In this document: one piece after another, positions 1-11,249 of the stretch
Numbering within the stretch: position 1 is the stretch's first letter
Layout of the letters: the number at the start of each line of letters is the position of its first letter
Origin: Streptacidiphilus fuscans
GTDB taxonomy: Bacteria; Actinomycetota; Actinomycetes; Streptomycetales; Streptomycetaceae
Assembly: GCF_015690355.1 (NCBI RefSeq)
Contig: NZ_JADPRT010000010.1
Coordinates: 124,001-188,000 of the forward strand
DNA: 64,000 bases
Reading direction: 5' to 3'
Made by a program: the position numbers and the translations under genes
Notes under the pieces: model-generated
Told to the model about the DNA's origin: nothing
What the model saw: the letters and a program-made list of their open reading frames with translations, nothing else
The model's database searches: none

Positions 1-51
1 GAGGGCCGCGCCGGGTTTTCCGCTGTCGGCTCCGCCGCCGCTGCTACCGGC

Positions 52-513
52 TCAGTACCGGCGTTCCTGCTTCTGCTTGCACTCCACGCAGAGCGTGGCG
101 CGCGGGAACGCCTGGACCCGGGCCTTGCCGATCGCCTTGCCGCAGGACTCGCAGAGCCCGAACGAGGAGCTGGCGATGCGCAGCAGCGCCCGCTCGGTCT
201 GCGCCAGCATGTCGCGGGCGTTGGCGGCCAGGGAGAGTTCGTGCTCGCGCGAGATGTTCTTGGTGCCCGCGTCCACCTGGTCGTCGCCCGCGCCGTCGCC
301 GGAGTCGCGCATCAGGCCGCTGACGGCCTCCTCCGAGGTGGTGATCTCGGCGCGCAGCTCGGCGGCCTCGGCGTCGAGCTCCGTCTGCAGTTCGAGGACC
401 TCCTCGGCGGTCCACGCGTCCTCACCGGGTCGGACCGGCAGGGAGGCCGGGTCCAGACGAGCGCCGGTGGCCTGGTGGGTCCGGGCGGCAGCCGTGGTCT
501 TGTTGCGCGTCAC
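52..513 (-). CDS. DksA/TraR-type C4 zinc-finger protein
   Basis: A protein of about 153 residues ending in a four-cysteine zinc finger of the DksA/TraR type (CESC followed about 20 residues later by CVEC). The middle is a Glu/Ala-rich helical stretch like the DksA coiled coil. Family members bind RNA polymerase or act as general regulators; this homologue's target is not evident. I chose the GTG start at 513 because GGGGGAG lies 6 nt upstream of it. In-frame ATGs at 591 and 612 would add 26-33 poorly conserved-looking residues and have weaker ribosome sites. It is divergent from ileS, and a promoter with an overlapping palindrome lies upstream at 655-683. Confidence 0.85.
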   Translation of the reverse strand: MTRNKTTAAARTHQATGARLDPASLPVRPGEDAWTAEEVLELQTELDAEAAELRAEITTSEEAVSGLMRDSGDGAGDDQVDAGTKNISREHELSLAANARDMLAQTERALLRIASSSFGLCESCGKAIGKARVQAFPRATLCVECKQKQERRY

Positions 514-654
514 GATGCTCTCCCCCGGGTCGCCCACGGACACTCCGGCGCAGCGACGCGCGCCTGCTCCGCTCCTTGCCTTGTCCGCCATTCCCTCGAC
601 CCCTTCGTGCATGACTGGCCGGCTGTCCTGACGCCGGAACGGTGTGGTGCCGGA

Positions 655-683
655 ACGATAATGCGTGACGAATCCCGTCACAA
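655..683 (-). promoter_or_regulatory. Promoter of the zinc-finger gene with overlapping palindrome
   Basis: On the minus strand TTGTGA (678-683) and TATCGT (655-660) are separated by exactly 17 nt, a good housekeeping-type promoter. The palindrome GTGACG-N5-CGTCAC (665-681) covers the -35 and spacer, so a repressor bound there would block polymerase. The regulator is unknown. From 684 to about 910 I see no gene or other strong signal. Confidence 0.55.
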
Positions 684-912
684 CGGGACATACCGGAGTT
701 TGCCCCACCACTCGTCCGGCTGCATCAGCGGAATTCCGTCAGGCGTCTCTGCCGCGCATCCCGCTGCGCTTCTCCTACGACGAGTGGACGAAGGAAGTTG
801 TGCCCAGAACGTGACCCGCTAATCGCCAAGCGTGTTCGTTACCGGCGCGTCACTCGGTCGGGGGCGCGCGCCCCTCGGCGCGGAAAGCGCGCGAAATCCC
901 GCCCCCGATCCC

Positions 913-1176
913 TATAGACTGGCGTGCAGCAAGGCGTGGATGGGGACGAGTACCGCCGCACGCAGCCACGAGAGACCCGGGGACGGTGGAAGCCCGGGGG
1001 TGTGCGCAGCGGGAAGATCACCCCGGAGCCGCCGGAGGAAAGGCGCGTAGCGCCGAGTAGAACCGGCCGCTGACCCCAATGAGGGGGCCGTGCGCAGTGG
1101 CGCGGCCAAGGAGGGTGGTACCGCGGGGCGCGCAGGCGTCTCGTCCCTCCGTCGGAGATCGACCGTTCCGCCGGAG
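913..1176 (+). promoter_or_regulatory. Isoleucine T-box leader of ileS
   Basis: A -10-like TATAGACT (913-920) precedes a structured leader. The T-box core GGGTGGTACCGCGG (1113-1126), which pairs with the uncharged tRNA acceptor end, is clear. AUC (1017-1019), in a GAAG-AUC-A context after a hairpin with CCCGGGG arms, is the likely Ile specifier. There is no U-run terminator. A CTCC element near 1146-1150 can pair with the GGAGG ribosome site at 1173-1177, so control is probably translational, as known for actinobacterial ileS T-boxes. Uncharged tRNA-Ile should free the ribosome site of ileS, which starts at 1182. Exact ends are approximate. Confidence 0.88.
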
Positions 1177-1181
1177 GAAGC

Positions 1182-4325
<3,144 letters not shown>

Positions 4326-4330
4326 CGGCC

Positions 4331-4873
4331 ATGACGGACATTCAGGTTCTGCGCGCGGCCGACCGCGTGGCCAGTCCCTGGAAGAACGGCGGCGGCGTGA
4401 CCCGCGAGGTCGCGTCGTCGCCGTCCGGGGACTCCGCCGCCGGCGCGTTCGACTGGCGCGTGTCTCTGGCCGATGTGGCGGACGGCGGGCCGTTCTCCAC
4501 CTTCGAGGGCATCGACCGTGTGATCACGGTCGTCCAGGGCGAGGGCATGGCCCTCACCGTGGACGGGGTCGAGACCGTCGTCTCGGAACGGTTCCAGCCG
4601 TTCCACTTCAGCGGCGACGCGAAGACGGACTGCCGCCTGCTGGGCGGACCGCTGGTCGACTTCAACGTCATGACGCGTCGGGGTGCGGTCTCTGCGACGG
4701 TCACGTTCGTGACGGAGCCGACCGCCCTGTCGGGCACGACTTTGGTGGTCGTCTTCGAGGGAGCCGCAAAGATCGAGGGCATCGAACTTGGTTCGCTCGA
4801 CGCGGCCTTCATCACCGACAGCGCGCTTGTCCTTGAGGTAGACGGTCTGGCAAGCGTGGTCACCATTTCCTGA
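4331..4873 (+). CDS. HutD/Ves family cupin-like protein
   Basis: A 180-residue protein of the HutD (Ves, DUF886) family. The N-terminal PWKNGGG signature (about residues 15-21) and the repeated beta-strand pattern of a double-stranded beta-helix are visible. Family members accompany histidine utilisation genes in some bacteria, but no hut gene is nearby and the role is unknown. It starts 5 nt after ileS stops, so it should share the T-box-controlled transcript. A hairpin repeat and a terminator follow directly. Confidence 0.85.
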   Translation: MTDIQVLRAADRVASPWKNGGGVTREVASSPSGDSAAGAFDWRVSLADVADGGPFSTFEGIDRVITVVQGEGMALTVDGVETVVSERFQPFHFSGDAKTDCRLLGGPLVDFNVMTRRGAVSATVTFVTEPTALSGTTLVVVFEGAAKIEGIELGSLDAAFITDSALVLEVDGLASVVTIS

Positions 4874-4964
4874 AGGGGCGCGGGGAACTGCGCGACAAGC
4901 CACCGACATGCGGATGGTCCTCAATGTGCAGGGCCATCCGCACAGGGTGGTTCCCCGCGCCCCT
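4874..4964. repeat. Intergenic hairpin repeat, copy 1
   Basis: Outer arms AGGGGCGCGGGGAA and TTCCCCGCGCCCCT are perfect 14-bp complements. An inner pair, TGCGGATGG / CCATCCGCA, forms a second stem. It begins directly at the stop of the HutD-family gene, between convergent genes. Same family as the copies at 8828, 13874, 50428 and 57698. Copies 1 and 3 are in one orientation and copies 2, 4 and 5 in the other. Confidence 0.9.
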
Positions 4965-4972
4965 AAATCAGC

Positions 4973-5008
4973 AAGGCCCCCGTACCGATTTCCCGGTACA
5001 GGGGCCTT
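4973..5008. terminator. Bidirectional terminator between the HutD-family gene and divIVA
   Basis: AAGGCCCCCGTACCG (4973-4987) and CGGTACAGGGGCCTT (4994-5008) form a 15-bp stem with one mismatch and a 6-nt loop. It lies between convergent genes, 19 nt from the divIVA stop. There is no long U-run, as is usual in high-G+C actinobacteria. Confidence 0.75.
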
Positions 5009-5026
5009 TCGCTTGTCGGCGAGACT

Positions 5027-6244
5027 CTAGTTCTCGTCGTCCTGGTCGATCAGGAACCCGCGCATCGGCTGGGGCGCCTGCTGCAGCGGGGGCTGCGGGC
5101 GGACCGCGGCCATCGGCTGCGTCATCGCCGCCGGGGGCGCCGGCTGCGAGGCCGACGCGCCGGCCGGCTGGAACGCGTTGCCGCCGAAGGACGGGCCGTT
5201 GTTCTGGCCGCCACCGAAGGACTGGTTGCCGCCGAACGTCTGGTTCCCGCCGAAGGACGGACCGCCGGCGCTCATCGGCGAGGCGCCGACCGGGCTCATC
5301 GCAGGCTGGGACAGGGGAGCAGCCGGCGGGAGCGAGGCCGTGGCCGGAGTGCGCGGCGGCGCCAGGCTGTCGTCCGCCTGGGACTCCAGCTGACGGAGCT
5401 GCGTCTCCAGGTAGGACTTCAGACGGGTGCGGTACTCACGCTCGAACGCACGCAGGTCCTCGACCTTGCGCTCCAGCGTGGCGCGCGCGGACTCCAGGGA
5501 GCCCATGGCGACGCGGTGCTTCTCCTGCGCGTCCCGCTCCAGGGCGTCGGCCTTGGAACGGGCGTCGCGCTCCAGACCCTCGGCGCGGCTGCGGGCCTCG
5601 CCGACGATCTTGTTGGCCTCGGAACGGGCCTCGGCGATCGCCTGGTCGGCGGTCTGCTGGGCCAGGGCGAGGACGCGCGCAGCGGAGTCGTTGTTCTGCT
5701 GCTGCGGCATCATCTGCTGCGGCTGCTGGGGCTGCTGCATCGGGGACAGGCCACCACCGAGGGTGTGGCCGCCCATCGGGCCGCCCATGGGGCCGCCCAT
5801 CTGCGGAGCCGGCTGCAGCTGCGGCTGGCCGGGGAGCTGCGGGGCGCCCTGGAGCTGCGGCGCACCGGGGAGCGCCGGCTGACCGCCCGGGAGCTGCGGC
5901 TGGCCGGGGTGGCCCATGCCCTGCTGCTGCATGTGCTGCGGCATGCCCTGGCCGGGAACCGGCGGGCCGGATATGGCGGCGGGGACGGGCGGGCCGGGGC
6001 GCTGCTGCTGCTGAGGATGCGGGGCATCCTGCGACGGCAGCTCCTTGCGCTGGTTCTGGGCCTGGGCGGCGGCGCGGGTCGCGGCGGCCAACTTGGCGCG
6101 CAGGTCCTCGTTCTCGCGAAGGAGACGCGTCAGCTCGCCCTCGACCTCGTCGAGGAAGGCGTCGACCTCGTCCTCGTCATAGCCTTCGCGGAGGCGGACG
6201 GTCGTGAACTGCTTGTTCCGAACGTCCTCGGGGGTCAATGCCAT
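5027..6244 (-). CDS. divIVA: DivIVA polar growth protein
   Basis: Peripheral membrane coiled-coil scaffold that marks hyphal tips and recruits the wall-building machinery in actinobacteria. The 405-residue protein starts with the conserved membrane-binding segment (residues 1-35, with FTTVRLREGYDEDEVD), followed by a short coiled coil. A long Gln/Pro/Gly-rich linker (about 70-175) leads into a second long coiled coil (about 180-270) rich in Ala, Arg and Glu, then a Gly/Asn/Phe-rich low-complexity tail. This layout is typical of Streptomyces DivIVA. GAGGTGAAGAA precedes the ATG. It is last in the dcw-associated run. Confidence 0.96.
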   Translation of the reverse strand: MALTPEDVRNKQFTTVRLREGYDEDEVDAFLDEVEGELTRLLRENEDLRAKLAAATRAAAQAQNQRKELPSQDAPHPQQQQRPGPPVPAAISGPPVPGQGMPQHMQQQGMGHPGQPQLPGGQPALPGAPQLQGAPQLPGQPQLQPAPQMGGPMGGPMGGHTLGGGLSPMQQPQQPQQMMPQQQNNDSAARVLALAQQTADQAIAEARSEANKIVGEARSRAEGLERDARSKADALERDAQEKHRVAMGSLESARATLERKVEDLRAFEREYRTRLKSYLETQLRQLESQADDSLAPPRTPATASLPPAAPLSQPAMSPVGASPMSAGGPSFGGNQTFGGNQSFGGGQNNGPSFGGNAFQPAGASASQPAPPAAMTQPMAAVRPQPPLQQAPQPMRGFLIDQDDEN

Positions 6245-6290
6245 TTCTTCACCTCAACGTGATCGTCGGACAGCCGGGCATCTGCGTCGG

Positions 6291-6575
6291 TCACAGCGCC
6301 CCCACGACCTGGATCAAAATCAACACAATGATGACCAGCAGCATGAAGGCCAGGTCGAGAGCCATGCCCCCGATCCGTACCGGATGGATCCACCGCCGCA
6401 AGAGCTTGAGCGGCGGATCCGTGACGGTGTAGATGCTTTCGAGCAGGACGACCATGGCGCGTCCCGGCCGCCAGTCGCGGGCGAAGAACTGGACCCAGTC
6501 CATCACCATCCGCGCCAGGAGCAGGACGAAGAAACACATCAAAACGATGTACAGCACCTGCCATACAACGCTCAC
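6291..6575 (-). CDS. YggT family membrane protein
   Basis: A 94-residue protein with two hydrophobic segments (about residues 4-22 and 72-92) separated by a conserved DPPLKLLRR motif typical of YggT. It starts at GTG with GGGGAG upstream. YggT proteins lie between sepF and divIVA in most actinobacteria and are thought to act in division or envelope stress, without a proven activity. Confidence 0.92.
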   Translation of the reverse strand: MSVVWQVLYIVLMCFFVLLLARMVMDWVQFFARDWRPGRAMVVLLESIYTVTDPPLKLLRRWIHPVRIGGMALDLAFMLLVIIVLILIQVVGAL

Positions 6576-6602
6576 CGTGTCTCCCCTCGCCCGTCACGTC
6601 TG

Positions 6603-7193
6603 TCAGCTCTGGTTGAAGAACCCGCCCTCGGCGATCCGTGCCTTGTCCTCCGCCGTTACATCGACGTTAGCAGGAGACAGCAGGAACACCTTCTGCGTCA
6701 CGCGCTCGATGCTGCCGTGAAGCCCGAAGACGAGTCCAGCCGCGAAGTCTACGAGGCGCTTGGCGTCCGTGTCGTCCATCTCCGTGAGATTCATGATCAC
6801 GGGGGTGCTGTCACGGAAGTGTTCCCCGATGGTACGGGCCTCGTTGTAGGTTCGCGGGTGCAGTGTGGTGATGCGGTAAGGCTCCCGCTCGGAGGCGTTC
6901 TTGGACGTGATCACCGGGGCGCTCTTCTCCGCGATTCGACGTTCGGGTGTGATGGACGCCACTGGCGCGATCCGAGGTTCGGGAGCCCGCATCGGGGCGA
7001 CGACGGCCGAGGCCGCCACCGGCGCGGCGGCGGGAGCCGGGACGGGACGGGGCACCTCCTCGGTGCGTCCGGTACGCAGCGGCTCGGGCTCGGGACCGTA
7101 GTCGTCGTCGTCAGGGTCATAACCCTGAGCGTCGTAACCATCGTCCTCCACGAGACCGAGGTAGACCGCCATCTTGCGCATCGCGCCGGCCAT
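6603..7193 (-). CDS. sepF: Cell division protein SepF
   Basis: Membrane anchor for FtsZ filaments at the septum. The 196-residue protein has an N-terminal amphipathic segment ([13 protein letters not shown]), a long acidic then Pro/Ala-rich linker, and a C-terminal SepF domain (about residues 100-190) that dimerises and binds the FtsZ tail. FtsA is absent from such genomes, so SepF is the likely main FtsZ tether here (family knowledge). GGAGG lies about 8 nt upstream of the ATG. The 130 nt between it and yggS may hold its own promoter, but I could not fix one. Confidence 0.95.
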   Translation of the reverse strand: MAGAMRKMAVYLGLVEDDGYDAQGYDPDDDDYGPEPEPLRTGRTEEVPRPVPAPAAAPVAASAVVAPMRAPEPRIAPVASITPERRIAEKSAPVITSKNASEREPYRITTLHPRTYNEARTIGEHFRDSTPVIMNLTEMDDTDAKRLVDFAAGLVFGLHGSIERVTQKVFLLSPANVDVTAEDKARIAEGGFFNQS

Positions 7194-7323
7194 ACTCCTG
7201 TCCTCCGCTCTGTGGTGGATCGGCCCGGGGCGGTTCTACGATCCACGGTCTGCCCCCGTCGTGCAGGGGAGATTCCTGATTGTCCGGATTTGTTCTTCCG
7301 GTCTGATCTTCTAACCGGTGACG

Positions 7324-8061
7324 TTACCGGAGCGTCGTCCTCGCACCCAGCACCGCCGTCCCGACGCGCACGTGTGTCGCACCGGCAGCAATGGCCTCTT
7401 CCAAGTCTCCTGACATCCCGGCAGAGACCATCGTGGCAGTCGGATGGGCCTCCCGTACGCGGGATGCGATTTCCGCGAGACGCCCGAACGCGGCGCGTGC
7501 GTCGCCCGCGAACGGGCCGACCAGCGGGGCCACCGCCATCACACCGTCAAGTCGCAAGCCAGGAGCGGCTGCTACGGATTCGGCCAGCGCGTCGACCTCG
7601 CTCGGCGCGACCCCGCCACGGTGGGCACCCTCGGGAGTTTCCGATTCCAGACCCACCTGGATCAGACAACCCAGTTCAGAACGTCCGGATTTGACCACTT
7701 CCGCCGACAACGCCTGGACAAGACGGAGCCGATCCACGGAATGCACCCGGTCGGCGTAGCGCAGAACGGAACGGACTTTGTTGGTCTGCAATTGGCCGAC
7801 GAAATGCCATTCAAGGGGCAGATCGCGACATTCCTCGGCTTTCGGCGCGGCGTCCTGATCGCGGTTCTCGGCCACGTCGGTCACGCCGAGTTCGGCGAGC
7901 AGCCGGGTGTCGGAGGCAGGGTAGGTCTTGGTGACGACGACAAGTTTCACGCCGTCTCGGGAACGCCCGGCGGCGGTGCAGGCGTTGTCGATACGAGCCT
8001 GCACCGCGGCCAGGTTTGACCGCAGTTCAGCAAGTCGGTCCCCAGATGTCAGATTTGTCAC
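7324..8061 (-). CDS. YggS family PLP homeostasis protein
   Basis: A PLP-binding TIM-barrel protein without known enzyme activity that buffers pyridoxal phosphate. It has 245 residues. The PLP lysine is K45 in VVVTKTYPA, and the HFVGQLQTNK and MSAGMSGDLEEAI motifs are present. One local oddity is AENRDQDA where most family members have GENRVQE. The GTG start overlaps the pgeF stop by 4 nt (GTGA), indicating translational coupling. Confidence 0.94.
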   Translation of the reverse strand: MTNLTSGDRLAELRSNLAAVQARIDNACTAAGRSRDGVKLVVVTKTYPASDTRLLAELGVTDVAENRDQDAAPKAEECRDLPLEWHFVGQLQTNKVRSVLRYADRVHSVDRLRLVQALSAEVVKSGRSELGCLIQVGLESETPEGAHRGGVAPSEVDALAESVAAAPGLRLDGVMAVAPLVGPFAGDARAAFGRLAEIASRVREAHPTATMVSAGMSGDLEEAIAAGATHVRVGTAVLGARTTLR

Positions 8062-8795
8062 TGCGCCTCTCCCTCCAACCAGATGTAGCTCGCAAGCCGT
8101 CCGGTACGGGACGCCCGGCGGTAGGAGAAGTGGTCCTCGGATTCGAGGGTGCAGAGGTGCGGCACCTCACGCACCGTCACTTCCTGCCGAGCGAGCTGAG
8201 CGCGGACCCCCGCCGGGATGTCCAGCGCCGGAGTCCCCCAACTCGTCTCCGCGTACGCCTCCGGCGTTCCCGCGGCGACCTCCGCGCGCAGCGCGTCCGG
8301 GACCTCGTAGCAGCGTCCGCAGATGCTCGGCCCGACGACGGCCTCGATCCGCTCCGCGCCGAGGTCGCGCATCAGCGCGACGACGGTGTCGGCGACGCCT
8401 TTGGCCAGCCCCGGCCGCCCCACGTGGGCGGCGCCGAGGACACCGGCCTCGGTGTCGGCGAGCAGGATCGGCGTGCAGTCCGCGGTGAGCACCGCGAGTG
8501 CGAGGCCGGGTCGGGCGGTGGCGACGGCGTCCACGGACGGCGCTTCGCCGTCGGGCTGGCGGCCGGTAGCGATGAAGCCTTCGGCGCCGTGGACCTGGTT
8601 CATCCAGACCACGTCCGCGGGGTCGATGCCCAGCGCGTGGGCGGCGAGCCGCCGGTTCTCCCTCACGGCGGCGGGGTCGTCCCCGACGGCGCCACCGAGA
8701 TTCAGCTCCGCGTAGGGCTCGGGGCTCACCCCGCCCCACCGGTCGGAGAACCCGACCCGCACACCATGTCCCAGGTCAATCCGCTGGCCGATCAT
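8058..8795 (-). CDS. pgeF: Peptidoglycan editing factor PgeF (YlmD/laccase-domain family)
   Basis: A 245-residue protein of the DUF152/laccase-domain family. Characterised members hydrolyse mis-incorporated residues in UDP-MurNAc peptides or act on purine nucleosides. The metal ligands expected for the family are visible: H69 (NQVHG), C107 (TADCTP) and H124 (GAAHVGRPG). AAGGTG lies about 6 nt upstream of the ATG. It sits between ftsZ and yggS, the usual actinobacterial order, separated from ftsZ by a hairpin repeat. Confidence 0.92.
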   Translation of the reverse strand: MIGQRIDLGHGVRVGFSDRWGGVSPEPYAELNLGGAVGDDPAAVRENRRLAAHALGIDPADVVWMNQVHGAEGFIATGRQPDGEAPSVDAVATARPGLALAVLTADCTPILLADTEAGVLGAAHVGRPGLAKGVADTVVALMRDLGAERIEAVVGPSICGRCYEVPDALRAEVAAGTPEAYAETSWGTPALDIPAGVRAQLARQEVTVREVPHLCTLESEDHFSYRRASRTGRLASYIWLEGEAQ

Positions 8796-8827
8796 GCGAT
8801 CACCTTATGACACACGGGAGCGAAAAC

Positions 8828-8928
8828 AGGGGCGCGGGGAACCGCGCGAGAACCACTGTGTGCGGATGGCCCTGCTTGTTGAGGACCGTCTGCCGTGGGT
8901 GGCTTGTCGCGCAGTTCCCCGCGCCCCT
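8828..8928. repeat. Intergenic hairpin repeat, copy 2
   Basis: Same family as copy 1, reverse orientation. Arms AGGGGCGCGGGGAA and TTCCCCGCGCCCCT are intact, with the interior GTGGCTTGTCGCGCAG conserved. It lies between ftsZ (upstream) and pgeF (downstream), both minus strand, so here it sits inside a run of co-directional genes rather than at a convergent end. It could attenuate transcription after ftsZ. Confidence 0.9.
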
Positions 8929-8942
8929 AGATGTGCAACTGA

Positions 8943-10184
8943 CTACTTCAGGAAGTCCGGCACGTCCAGCTCCTCCGCCGTCGTGTCGACGTACGGCGGG
9001 CGGGGCGGGGCCTGCTGCGGGACCGGGGGGATGGTCGGCTCCGGGGTCGGCCGCGGGGTGTCCTCGGCGCGGGGCACGCTGCCAAGCGTGTGCATGCTGC
9101 GGCCGGTGGCCGTCGAGCCCGCGGCGGTGGAGCCGGAGACCCGCGGGAACTCCGGGGTCGAGGACGAGGACGCCGGCGTCGGCCGCTCCCCGGCGGACCC
9201 GCTGCGCACGACCGGCTCGCGGACGATCGGGGTCGGCTGGCCACCGTCGAAGCCGGCGGCGATGACCGTGACGCGGACCTCGTCACCGAGGGCGTCGTCG
9301 ATGACCGCGCCGAAGATGATGTTCGCCTCGGGGTGCGCCGCCTCGCTGACCAGCTGGGCGGACTCGTTGATCTCGAACAGGCCGAGGTCCGAGCCACCGG
9401 AGATGGAGAGCAGCACGCCGCGCGCACCGTCGATGGACGCCTCAAGCAGCGGCGAGGAGATCGCCATCACGGCTGCCGCCTTCGCGCGGTCCTCGCCGCG
9501 CGCCGAGCCGATGCCCATCAGCGCCGAACCCGCGCCGCTCATCACCGACTTGACGTCGGCGAAGTCGAGGTTGATCAGGCCCGGCGTGGTGATCAGGTCG
9601 GTGATTCCCTGGACACCGGAGAGCAGCACCTGGTCGGCCGAGCGGAACGCGTCCAGCACGCTCACCTGGCGGTCCGAGATGGACAGCAGGCGGTCGTTCG
9701 GGATCACGATCAGCGTGTCGACCTCTTCGCGCAGCTGCGCGATGCCGTCCTCCGCCTGGTTGGCGCGACGGCGGCCCTCGAAGGTGAACGGGCGCGTCAC
9801 CACACCGATGGTCAGTGCGCCGAGCGAACGGGCGATGTTGGCCACGACCGGCGCGCCACCGGTGCCGGTGCCGCCGCCCTCACCCGCCGTCACGAAGACC
9901 ATGTCGGCCCCCTTGAGGACCTCCTCGATCTCCTCGCGGTGGTCCTCGGCGGCCTTGCGGCCGACCTCGGGGTTGGCTCCGGCGCCGAGGCCGCGGGTGA
10001 GCTCGCGGCCCACGTCCAGCTTCACGTCGGCGTCGCTCATCAGCAGGGCCTGGGCATCGGTGTTGATCGCGATGAACTCGACGCCCTTGAGCCCGACCTC
10101 GATCATCCGGTTGATGGCGTTCACGCCACCGCCGCCGATGCCGACGACCTTGATGACTGCGAGGTAGTTCTGGGGTGCTGCCAC
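8943..10184 (-). CDS. ftsZ: Cell division protein FtsZ
   Basis: Tubulin-like GTPase forming the Z-ring and, in sporulating hyphae, ladders of Z-rings. It has 413 residues. The tubulin signature GGGTGTG is at residues 103-109 and the synergy-loop region around 205-215. A Pro/Ser-rich linker (about 318-400) ends in the conserved C-terminal peptide LDVPDFLK that binds SepF and other partners. It starts at GTG with GAGAGG 8 nt upstream. A 282-nt upstream region carries likely developmental control sites. Confidence 0.98.
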   Translation of the reverse strand: MAAPQNYLAVIKVVGIGGGGVNAINRMIEVGLKGVEFIAINTDAQALLMSDADVKLDVGRELTRGLGAGANPEVGRKAAEDHREEIEEVLKGADMVFVTAGEGGGTGTGGAPVVANIARSLGALTIGVVTRPFTFEGRRRANQAEDGIAQLREEVDTLIVIPNDRLLSISDRQVSVLDAFRSADQVLLSGVQGITDLITTPGLINLDFADVKSVMSGAGSALMGIGSARGEDRAKAAAVMAISSPLLEASIDGARGVLLSISGGSDLGLFEINESAQLVSEAAHPEANIIFGAVIDDALGDEVRVTVIAAGFDGGQPTPIVREPVVRSGSAGERPTPASSSSTPEFPRVSGSTAAGSTATGRSMHTLGSVPRAEDTPRPTPEPTIPPVPQQAPPRPPYVDTTAEELDVPDFLK

Positions 10185-10259
10185 GTCGAAGGCCTCTCGC
10201 CTCGGATGTCCTGTACCGAAGGGGCGGTGCTCCCGACGCTCCCGACCCGAACCCTAAAC

Positions 10260-10350
10260 ATGAGGTTTAGAGTTAATGCTATGTCACTGCTGCATTATCC
10301 AGTGTCACTAGGACACTAGGTCTCCGAGCATGCCGGTTCAATGGACACGC
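10260..10350 (-). promoter_or_regulatory. ftsZ upstream control region with GACAC sites
   Basis: The ftsQ-ftsZ gap (10185-10466) is distinctly A+T-rich around 10255-10320. It holds three GACAC pentamers: 10312-10316 and 10344-10348 on the plus strand and 10302-10306 on the minus strand. The first and last of these form AGTGTC-acta-GGACACT. GACAC is the reported core of WhiA binding sites, and ftsZ has a sporulation-specific promoter in Streptomyces (from memory). A second inverted repeat, CTAAAC/GTTTAG, lies at 10254-10270. I did not fix -10/-35 elements. Confidence 0.55.
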
Positions 10351-10466
10351 CGAGCAACAACTTTTTTCTTGTGAGCCTATGTGATCAAAGGTCCGAGCGC
10401 GTACTCGGGGGTCACCAAGCGTCAGGGAGATCCCGACAGTCCGTCAAGACCCACTGTTTCAGGACC

Positions 10467-11249
10467 TCAGGAACGCAGCGCCGGTTCCGTCGGTGCGCTC
10501 ACGTCGTATCCCTTGGACGCCTGCTTCATCAGAGCATTGAGCACGACCGCCTTGCGCGCGCTCTGCTCCGGACTTCCCCAGTAGACGGTCGCCCCGGAAC
10601 TGAGGGTCAGTTCGATGTCGTCATAGGAGTGGACGACGACCTGCTGCGTCTGCCGCGCGATCGGCGCAGGCAGCGACTTGGCGACCTCCACCGCGCCGGA
10701 CACGAGGACCGCCTGCGGGAAGTCTGCCAGCGCGCCCCTGCCCGCGGCGCTGAGCGCGAGTTGGACCACCGGCACGCCCGGCAGCGGCTTCGCCGTGGTG
10801 GCGAACTGCACGCCGTCGGCGTCCTCCAGCACGTAACCCCCGTTCGCGGTCCGCACCGAGGCGACCGGCACGCGCTCGGTCACCACGATGCGGACCGTGT
10901 GCGGCCAGGAGGTCGAGACGTCCGCGTGGTCCACGCGCGGCAGCGCCTTCTCGATGCGCGACTCGATCGCGCCGGTGTCCACCTGCTCCAGCGGGCCGCC
11001 CAGCGGGACCTGGGCGGCCTGGAGGACCTGACTGTCCGTCACCACCTGGGTGCCGCTGACGCCGACCGTGCGCACGTCGAAGACCGAGGAGAACCAGACC
11101 AGCCACACCACGCCGCCGAGCAGCGCGGCGACCAGCAGGCAGATCACCGCGATGCCGCGTCGCGACAACCGCAGCTTCGGGAGCGGCGGTCGTTCGTCGC
11201 CGAACGCGCCCTTCCGCTCCTCCTCGGCCTCCAACGCGCTCTCAGCCAC
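10467..11249 (-). CDS. ftsQ: Cell division protein FtsQ
   Basis: Bitopic divisome protein linking FtsL and the septal synthase. The 260-residue protein has a charged cytoplasmic start, one transmembrane helix (about residues 29-50), a POTRA domain (about 56-125, with VRTVGVSG and the WPHTVRIVVTER motif), and a beta domain to the C terminus. It starts at GTG and overlaps the murG stop by 8 nt. Confidence 0.95.
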   Translation of the reverse strand: MAESALEAEEERKGAFGDERPPLPKLRLSRRGIAVICLLVAALLGGVVWLVWFSSVFDVRTVGVSGTQVVTDSQVLQAAQVPLGGPLEQVDTGAIESRIEKALPRVDHADVSTSWPHTVRIVVTERVPVASVRTANGGYVLEDADGVQFATTAKPLPGVPVVQLALSAAGRGALADFPQAVLVSGAVEVAKSLPAPIARQTQQVVVHSYDDIELTLSSGATVYWGSPEQSARKAVVLNALMKQASKGYDVSAPTEPALRS

